This document shows, in pieces, positions 33,679 to 40,332 of a DNA stretch of 40,332 nt; the first letter of the stretch is position 1; each line of letters begins with the position of its first letter. The stretch spans positions 1 to 40,332 of the forward strand of contig JALKBU010000435.1 in the NCBI GenBank assembly GCA_023091735.1. Reading direction: 5' to 3'. The notes under the pieces were generated by a model. It saw only the letters and a list, made by a program, of their open reading frames with translations. It did not search any database and was not told the origin of the DNA. The position numbers and the translations under genes were made by a program. Origin of the DNA: Trichomonas tenax. Lineage: Eukaryota; Parabasalia; Trichomonadida; Trichomonadidae.

Positions 33679-36600
33679 ATGAGTGACATGCAAATTAAAA
33701 TCTACGGAGAAATCGGAAAAGGCCGTCCATCTCCGAATTTCGCGCAGACAATTGTTTACAAGGCCCGAAAGAACAACACTGTCAAGTTTGTTGCTGCTAA
33801 ATCCGTTGATGCGGTGAGACTCGAAGAAATTTCGAACGCTGTCCACATTATGCACAACATGCACCACGAAAACATCGTCCAATTTTACAACTGGTACCAG
33901 GTAGAGAACAGCATTTTCTTAGTTCTCGAGTATTGCCCTGGAGGTTCATTATCTGACATTTTAGAGCGAGATGTGAGACTTCCTGAGTCAGTAATACGTA
34001 TTTTCACCAGTGATATCGCCGCTGCTTTACTTTATTTGCACAAAAACGGAGTTTATTTCTCAAATTTCGATACAAGAAATTTCATTCTTGACGAAAATGG
34101 CATTGTTAAGCTTTCTGACTTCTGTAGATCTGTTTTGGAGGGAAATTACTGCAATCTTACTGACATAGATCCGGAATATCTCGAAGTTTTACCAGTTGAA
34201 ATTATCGATTTTAGTTCTAAGCCAAATATCGCTACAGATCTATATGGATTCGGCTGTCTTTTATACAAACTTGCGAGTGGGCAAGCTCCTTTCGCCGGAG
34301 AAGGACAAGAAGAATTAGAATATAAAATTAGAAATACAAATATCGATTATATTCCAACAGTCTCAACAGAACTCAACGATTTGATTCGAAAACTCACCGA
34401 TAAGAAGGCAATTAATAGACCAACATGGCAAGAACTCGTTTCTCATCCGTTTTGGAAAGATATTTTCTCGTCGAGAGAAGATTTCAATGATTTCTGCGAT
34501 TTTCCAACAATGGACTTTAACATTCCTGCATTTGAATCTTCTGAAATCACTGAGAATGAAGAAGATGTTCTCGATCTTCAACCTAAAGAAAATCTCGCAA
34601 ATTCGATCACATTTAGAGCTTCAAGTGTTTTCTCATCTATATCAGAGAAAGTCGACACAATCAAGAATCTTTTGCTTAGATCACCATTCCTTAAACCGCA
34701 GAGTGTTGTAATGAATCAGGCTGTTGAAGCAATCAATCTTCCAAGCGTCAATGCAGCACAAATGCCTGTGGGTCTCGATGCGATTAAAACCGGACAAAAA
34801 GATGTCATCGATGTTATCGTCAAACAGCTTTCTTCGAAAGATGTTGTTAAGAGACAAAGCCCGTTAATCACGTTTTTGATTAGAGGTGCAAAGAACATTG
34901 ATGTCGCAAATGGTTTATCAACGAATGGATTTTTGGCTTCGATTATGAATTTAGCAGTTAAAACAAAGCATGTTTCGATTTCTGCAGCACATTGCATTTT
35001 GTTTGGAACAATTCTTCAATTCGCTCAAACAATCGATTACGCCTCTCAAGTCAATAACGAAATAGTGTTTGGAGCTCTCGAAAAACTTTCAAGCAGTCAG
35101 AAAGATAAAGTCAAAAGGAAAGCAATTTCTGCAATTTGCTCTTTGCTGACATTTTGTGCAAACAAAGGTGAACGCGTTCCTCAAAAACTCTTGGATGCTA
35201 TTTACAGCACACTCAAACCATCCGGTGATGATGTTTGCCGCCATTATTCTCTCAAAGCATTGACAAATGTATTTTTATCACTTCACCCGGAAATTATTGA
35301 TGTTAATTCAGTCGAAAGCATGCTGACTAAGCTCGATGTCACTGCACATCCAAACAATGCAATGACTGAAAGCATGTCATTAGCTTTCTGCGCTTTGTTC
35401 AAAGACAGAAAACCTTCTCCAAGTTCAAACGATTATTTGCAGCATTTAACGAAATCATTGATCGTCAAACTCGGTGCTACAACAGCAAATATTGCAATGG
35501 TCATTGCCTGCGAGTGTGATATTCTTGCTGCAGCAAAGGAAGAGCTGACAATTGCATTCAACAAGAGTGTTGGTGAAGTTAAATGGCGCTCAATGCTCGC
35601 TTTATGTCTTGTCTTGAAATCATCGATGTCTGACTTTGCAACGATTGCTGAGAAAGTCTTTGGATATGCAGATAAGCTCCAATATGATGATCCACAAGTT
35701 TACGAAGCCTTCATTAGATGGTCGTGCGATTATTGCGACGAAATCCTTGAAACAGCAGTCACTGGCTTTTATCCAAATCTCAGGATTATCATCGAATCAA
35801 TGAAATCAAAGCAAGCGGCAATGCGTATTTACAGACCGAAATTCGATCGCAGATTACGTGAAATCGCAAGATCAGAGCCGTTCCAAATCCAAGGAAGCGA
35901 ATTAATCCTTGAAATTCTTCTCCAGGCTTCAACGCTTGGTTTGACAGAATCAATTTCGATGGTTAACGATCTCAATCGTGCATTGTCATCGCCAATCAAA
36001 GATGTTAGATTCGTCGCTTTGAGGATCCTAAGCATGGCAACGAACGACATGATGGCTGATTCTCCTGAAGCAGAAGGAATCATCAAAATGTTGTCTTCAT
36101 CGCTTGAGAACTTGTTAAATGACGATTCCGTTATCACCGATGCATGCTTAAAAGTTCTCGAGAATCTGATATTGATCGATGAAGCATCTGTTGTCTCTAT
36201 ATTCCAGAAACCTCCACAGATATCAGCGGTCTTCAACAGAGTTGGTTTTTGTGCATCCGCTGTCAAGATTTGCGAACCACTGTTGGCAACATCAGTTACC
36301 CTCGAATCCCTTGTTTCTATGAACTTGATTCCATGCGTAATGCGAGGAATGGATAACCAAGACACGATTGCCAATGGGATTGATCTTCTTTATGCTGCAC
36401 TTCTTCTTGTTGAGGAAAGTTTGATTGATGCTTCTCCAGCGTCAGTCAAGAAGACAGTTAAGAGCGTGAATTCTCTTTCAACGATGGCACCGAAGTGTGC
36501 ATCGTTGGTTTTGGAATATCCAAAGGCTGCTGATTGCCTAAGAATGCTCATTAACATCTTTACGCCACTTCCTGGTCAAACAGATGTTGTTATAGAAAGC

Positions 36601-36834
36601 GCATTTCAGCCATTCGCTCAAGCATTGATGAATGGACACTCTAAGCCAGAATGTGTCAATTCATTGACACAAGTTATCGAACAGTTGAAGAAGAGCGCTG
36701 GAAACTGCAGCTCAATGAAATTGAAACTCAAAGGTTCTTCAAAGCTTATGTCAGCAATGCGCACGGCAGCGCAGTCTGGCGTCGGAGAGCTTAGAAAGAC
36801 GACAGAAGGCGCTCTTAATGTCATCAGAAGCTAA
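33679..36834 (+). CDS. ULK4/Runkel-like pseudokinase with C-terminal HEAT/ARM repeats
   Basis: This 1051-residue protein begins with a protein-kinase fold (about 5-258). The fold keeps the beta-3 lysine (K41), the C-lobe GCLLYKLASGQAPF and the final arginine of NRPTW, but the active site is altered: the glycine loop is irregular, the HRD motif reads F127-S128-N129, and DFG reads D147-F148-C149. After a linker (about 275-330), residues about 340-1050 are helical HEAT/ARM-like repeats. This layout, and phrases such as EYCPGGSLSDIL and HENIVQFYNWYQ, match ULK4 in animals and RUNKEL in plants, pseudokinases tied to microtubules, cilia and cytokinesis. That would suit a flagellate. The gene is tail to tail with the importin-like gene, 45 bases apart. 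Confidence 0.8.
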   Translation: MSDMQIKIYGEIGKGRPSPNFAQTIVYKARKNNTVKFVAAKSVDAVRLEEISNAVHIMHNMHHENIVQFYNWYQVENSIFLVLEYCPGGSLSDILERDVRLPESVIRIFTSDIAAALLYLHKNGVYFSNFDTRNFILDENGIVKLSDFCRSVLEGNYCNLTDIDPEYLEVLPVEIIDFSSKPNIATDLYGFGCLLYKLASGQAPFAGEGQEELEYKIRNTNIDYIPTVSTELNDLIRKLTDKKAINRPTWQELVSHPFWKDIFSSREDFNDFCDFPTMDFNIPAFESSEITENEEDVLDLQPKENLANSITFRASSVFSSISEKVDTIKNLLLRSPFLKPQSVVMNQAVEAINLPSVNAAQMPVGLDAIKTGQKDVIDVIVKQLSSKDVVKRQSPLITFLIRGAKNIDVANGLSTNGFLASIMNLAVKTKHVSISAAHCILFGTILQFAQTIDYASQVNNEIVFGALEKLSSSQKDKVKRKAISAICSLLTFCANKGERVPQKLLDAIYSTLKPSGDDVCRHYSLKALTNVFLSLHPEIIDVNSVESMLTKLDVTAHPNNAMTESMSLAFCALFKDRKPSPSSNDYLQHLTKSLIVKLGATTANIAMVIACECDILAAAKEELTIAFNKSVGEVKWRSMLALCLVLKSSMSDFATIAEKVFGYADKLQYDDPQVYEAFIRWSCDYCDEILETAVTGFYPNLRIIIESMKSKQAAMRIYRPKFDRRLREIARSEPFQIQGSELILEILLQASTLGLTESISMVNDLNRALSSPIKDVRFVALRILSMATNDMMADSPEAEGIIKMLSSSLENLLNDDSVITDACLKVLENLILIDEASVVSIFQKPPQISAVFNRVGFCASAVKICEPLLATSVTLESLVSMNLIPCVMRGMDNQDTIANGIDLLYAALLLVEESLIDASPASVKKTVKSVNSLSTMAPKCASLVLEYPKAADCLRMLINIFTPLPGQTDVVIESAFQPFAQALMNGHSKPECVNSLTQVIEQLKKSAGNCSSMKLKLKGSSKLMSAMRTAAQSGVGELRKTTEGALNVIRS

Positions 36835-36879
36835 CTAAATTTGTTTTGTATTTTTCTTTAAATATTAACAGTTTATTTT

Positions 36880-39744
36880 TTAAAATGTTTTAGGTCTTTC
36901 GTAGCTCTCTCGTAACATGCAAATAATACCCGTCAGTCTTGAATTATGTCCGGAACCATTATTTTTGTTAACGTTTGCAACAATAACTGGATAAACAAAT
37001 TCTCGTTTGGTGAAAAGCGGCAATGTCGAAATATTCATCTTGGAGAGTTCGAATACATGCATAAGTTCATAATAGAAATCAATGAATGAATCAATAACAT
37101 CGCTTTCTGTTATCTGTAAATCATATATCTTCTTGACAAATTTGAAGATTTTGTTTCTGCGTGATATAACTAATTCTATCTGTGGAATATAATGTATAGT
37201 TTCTTGCAACAATTTAAATCCTTTGATTAAAACTTGTTCACTTGATTCTTTCTCCTCCTGTGATTCATTTGAATAGCGATATTGGAGCATTAAATCAATA
37301 AGTGTGTCGATCATTTGGATTAATTGCTCTGGAACCATAATTTCATCGGGGCCAAGAGACGATCTCAAGATAGTTGGAATTGACATCTGTCCGCAATCCA
37401 TTAATTTCACAGGTGTGGCAGTGAGCGATCTTCCAAGCCATCTCTCGGCTTCTCTCACCTTTGGAGGCACATCAGCAGAAGGAGATGGCTTTGGAAATAG
37501 CTTTTCCACTCTCTTATCTCTAACATTAACTAATTTGCCAATTAGCTTTGATATGGTTTTGATAACAACAGGAAGTGTCTGCTCTAAGATCCAATTGCTT
37601 TCTAATATTTTCATAACCATCTCCGCATAGCTTAAAACAACTTCATGAGGTAAATTTTTAACAACTGAGCAAATGATGTTGCATGCAGTGAACACAAGCC
37701 ACATATCTTGAGAATCGAATAATCTTATGATGAGCTCGTTGAGATATGAAGCGAACTGTTTCTGGTGTACATCAGCATACATGAATGTCATAACTTTTGC
37801 AAGAATTGCGAGTGTATCATGATCTGGGTGTGATTCGTATAATGCAATAAGTTTTTTCATTAATTCAGCAGTTATTTCCCATAAACTTGTGCCTGATGTT
37901 GTGAGAACATCAAATATGAAATTGATGTAAATATTTCTATCTCTCAGTTGCTCTCTTTCAGAGATATCAGGAGAAATCTCATATGTTTGTCCCAAAAGCT
38001 GTATAGCTTTGTTGAGCGAATCGAAAGCCAAGTCAACTAATGGCTGACTAACACCCTTTTTGTATGCTGGAAAGATGTTTGCAAAGACTTCATACACTGC
38101 TTCTTTTATGAGATACTCTGGATTATCTTTTTCTATTGCGTGATTGATAAATTGCAGTATTGTAGCGACAACTTCACCATCAACAATGCCATTGACATCT
38201 CTGTATGTTTGATATCGTAATTGCTGACCTTGGAGCCATTTCTTAACACTTTGGCAAGCGAGTAAAGCAAGTCTTGGATCTCTATCGAGACATGGAATTA
38301 AATGATTAATAACTTCAATTATTTGAGCTTCGTTGTATTTTGTATTGTTCAACTCTGCTATATTAATGAACAAAGAAAGAGCAAATTCGCAAACTGTATC
38401 AACATCTGATTCAAGAGCGCTAAATATAAAATCTTTGTTTTGAAGAATAAAATCAGAGAATTCCTTCGCATCAACCGAAACAATGATGTTTTTCAGCTCA
38501 AGCTTTATTAATGTATTATTCCACAAATCTGGAAGTATCGCTTCGTCTACTGCACTGATTTTAGACACGAATTCTGGGAATAATGTGATGATGTTCTTCA
38601 AAAGCATAAGCGCCAATATGTGTGGTGGATAATTTGTTTCGTCAACAGGAAGAATTTGTTTGAATGATTCAATATTAACGTTACCGAAGTTCATCAATAA
38701 TGTGACGCATTCTTGTATTATTGTGTCTGCATAATCATAGAAGAAATGCAAGTAATTTGGTGAAACTATTGCTGGCATGTACTTCTGCTGCTTTAATGGC
38801 TCATTCTTGAAAATCTGGATGCATGAGAATTTAAGTTTGTCATTGAAATAATAAGAACTTTGATTCATCATTTCTTTATCTGTCATTTGAATTAACAATT
38901 GCAATATTTCCTGTCTGACGAAAAAGTTTGGATGATCGATGCAGGTGATGATAAAGCCGATGAAATTTTCGTGGCGAAGGATATTCTCTGTGTTTTGGAG
39001 ATCATACAAAATGTTAAAAACTAAATTTAATCCATTGCACAAAACATTGGGAATTTCTGTTGATTGGACTTCAATAAGCTGTGAAATGTGATTTGTGAGG
39101 ATTGAAACATATTCTTGAACGATATTTGGGAAAGTTTCGTCGGTTTTGAAGATTGGAAGTAATGCTTCAATAGTTTTATAAAACATGATGAAATTCTCAT
39201 CGTAATTAGTTACTTGGCTTGTCAGGTCATGTAATTTCGCGAAAATTTCGTTGATTTGATCACTCCGATAAGTCAAATAGATTGAAAGTTTTTGGATTAA
39301 AGGAAATGCCTTTAAATAGTTTCCTTGATTAATCATTTCAAGTAAAAGACCAAATACGACGTTTGACGTCTCTGGTTCTAAAATTTGAAGTTGGTTATAA
39401 ATTGAAACTGCGTTTTGAGCAATGAAAACATCGTCACTCATTATCATCTGCGAAAAGTATCCGATCATCGACGATTTAGTCTCTGTATTATATTGATTCC
39501 AAAAATTTGATATTTTCGAAATCGTATAATAAGAACTGGGCGTCAGCATCGTGTTTACCAACAGCAGTGCCTGCTTTGACGCATTTTCAAGACCGGTTTG
39601 GCTCGAAATTTCGATTAATTTGATGAAAAATTCGTTTGGTGCAGAATTTTTTAAGTTGTTGATGTAATAAGTCGAAGCTTCACGAACTGAAGGGTTTGGA
39701 TTCGTAATATTTACCAAATGTGTGATAATCTCTTGAACTTCCAT
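36880..39744 (-). CDS. Importin-beta-like nuclear transport receptor
   Basis: This 954-residue, almost wholly helical protein has the opening of karyopherin-beta proteins: helices with NPNPSVREASTYYINNLK, then FFIKLIEISS and ASKQALLLVNTML, as in the importin-beta N-terminal domain. HEAT-like helix pairs continue to the end, for example TLAILAKVMTFM followed by FASYLNELIIRLF. The length is close to the 850-950 of importin-beta 1. Family members bind RanGTP through the N-terminal half and carry cargo or importin-alpha through the pore. I do not see features that settle importin-beta 1 against transportin. It is the second importin-type gene in this window. The start at 39744 is the first ATG; the upstream side is AT-rich. 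Confidence 0.65.
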   Translation of the reverse strand: MEVQEIITHLVNITNPNPSVREASTYYINNLKNSAPNEFFIKLIEISSQTGLENASKQALLLVNTMLTPSSYYTISKISNFWNQYNTETKSSMIGYFSQMIMSDDVFIAQNAVSIYNQLQILEPETSNVVFGLLLEMINQGNYLKAFPLIQKLSIYLTYRSDQINEIFAKLHDLTSQVTNYDENFIMFYKTIEALLPIFKTDETFPNIVQEYVSILTNHISQLIEVQSTEIPNVLCNGLNLVFNILYDLQNTENILRHENFIGFIITCIDHPNFFVRQEILQLLIQMTDKEMMNQSSYYFNDKLKFSCIQIFKNEPLKQQKYMPAIVSPNYLHFFYDYADTIIQECVTLLMNFGNVNIESFKQILPVDETNYPPHILALMLLKNIITLFPEFVSKISAVDEAILPDLWNNTLIKLELKNIIVSVDAKEFSDFILQNKDFIFSALESDVDTVCEFALSLFINIAELNNTKYNEAQIIEVINHLIPCLDRDPRLALLACQSVKKWLQGQQLRYQTYRDVNGIVDGEVVATILQFINHAIEKDNPEYLIKEAVYEVFANIFPAYKKGVSQPLVDLAFDSLNKAIQLLGQTYEISPDISEREQLRDRNIYINFIFDVLTTSGTSLWEITAELMKKLIALYESHPDHDTLAILAKVMTFMYADVHQKQFASYLNELIIRLFDSQDMWLVFTACNIICSVVKNLPHEVVLSYAEMVMKILESNWILEQTLPVVIKTISKLIGKLVNVRDKRVEKLFPKPSPSADVPPKVREAERWLGRSLTATPVKLMDCGQMSIPTILRSSLGPDEIMVPEQLIQMIDTLIDLMLQYRYSNESQEEKESSEQVLIKGFKLLQETIHYIPQIELVISRRNKIFKFVKKIYDLQITESDVIDSFIDFYYELMHVFELSKMNISTLPLFTKREFVYPVIVANVNKNNGSGHNSRLTGIICMLRESYERPKTF

Positions 39745-40332
39745 GAAATTTTAAAAAAGAAAAAAATAAATTTTACAATCTCATTTTTAGTCAAATCTGA
39801 AATATTTACCATAAATTATATTTAAATTATAAATATTTCGGCGTAAAAGTCAATTTCACCCAATAAAAATATCATATCAAAAACAAAAATCTAACATTCC
39901 TTCATTTCTACCTCTTTTATGCTCATCTTTCTTCTCTTAGTGACCATTTCGAGGTATATACAATTTCAAATTTTATTATTTTGCTTTTATCGATCAACAA
40001 TCATAGGAGTTAATTGCTTTCATATGCATCCAACAAATACATACTAACAACTTAAAATTCAATAAAAATATAAAATTTCAAACAATATAATTTGGGAAAA
40101 TTTTTCCTTCTACAGTGTAGTCCCGCGACCTTCATAACTTTTTATCTGATCAATATTTTTTCGATTTGAAAGTACTTTCATGTATATATTGATAGTTGTC
40201 TATCGAGTGGTATAAGTGGCACAGTCTATATATCTATCAAATCATTGATTGCATTTCAAATCGTCCAAAAATATACGATTTCCAGCATAAATGTATGCGC
40301 TACTATGCAGCATATGATATTTTTATGTGTAT
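39745..40332. other. AT-rich region at the right edge
   Basis: No gene, RNA or repeat is recognised. A GTGACC occurs near 39939, and near 40118 there is a short CCCGCGACC patch. The region is the upstream side of the importin-beta-like gene; any further gene lies beyond the window. Confidence 0.5.

Noticed and set aside
1..40332. tRNA, rRNA, CRISPR arrays and spliceosomal introns with the trichomonad ACTAACACACAG 3' signal
   Set aside because: I looked by eye for the typical boxes and splice signal and saw none; a covariance-model scan would be decisive.

Overview
This AT-rich eukaryotic window looks like a piece of a parabasalid (trichomonad) genome, such as Trichomonas or Tritrichomonas. 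The grounds are: every intact gene is one uninterrupted reading frame; intergenic DNA is very AT-rich; several start codons are preceded closely by a TCAYTW box like the Trichomonas initiator; and the gene mix is typical of the group (ankyrin/DUF3447-type genes, a BTB plus beta-sandwich protein, an RCC1 protein, Rab, a relic of a large surface-protein family). I cannot assign the species. TAA, TAG and TGA all end intact genes, so the code looks standard.

Layout. Bases 1-300 are a GC-richer island with broken short frames, probably the edge of a repeat. From 1037 to 13565 come an ankyrin/coiled-coil gene, an RCC1-propeller gene carrying extra beta-barrel-like repeats, a short importin-7/8-like gene, an RNFT-type RING membrane protein, a PH-domain protein and an ARM/coiled-coil protein. 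V-ATPase subunit E follows on the minus strand. From 14854 to 17187 lies a decayed ankyrin-family gene with about six lesions. Next are a ComEC-type metallo-beta-lactamase-fold protein with an acidic linker and an FG-repeat tail (minus), and a GAF/PDE protein that has lost its metal ligands (plus). A frameshifted surface-protein relic (23686-24337) abuts it. Then come a small tail-anchored SAP/HeH-like protein, a long charged coiled-coil protein (both minus), a four-helix membrane-protein gene with an ACG in place of its start and an internal TAG, a Rab GTPase, a BTB protein (minus), a ULK4/Runkel-type pseudokinase (plus) and an importin-beta-like gene (minus).

The genes do not form one pathway. 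Loose themes are nuclear transport or envelope (two importins, RCC1 protein, FG-tailed protein, SAP/HeH anchor), membrane traffic (Rab, V-ATPase) and cytoskeleton (ULK4-like, coiled coils). Two catalytic families, PDE and ULK4-like kinase, are present with degraded active sites.

The most interesting non-coding signal is a recurrent upstream element, ACATGTCA (consensus TTACATGTCATAA). I saw it only between genes. It forms a five-copy array with 20-24 bp spacing between two divergent genes (5307-5403) and occurs singly upstream of several others. A second recurrent set, AAAAGTGACR and ACGTGACA, also sits close to start codons in both orientations. I recognised no tRNA, rRNA, CRISPR array or spliceosomal intron.
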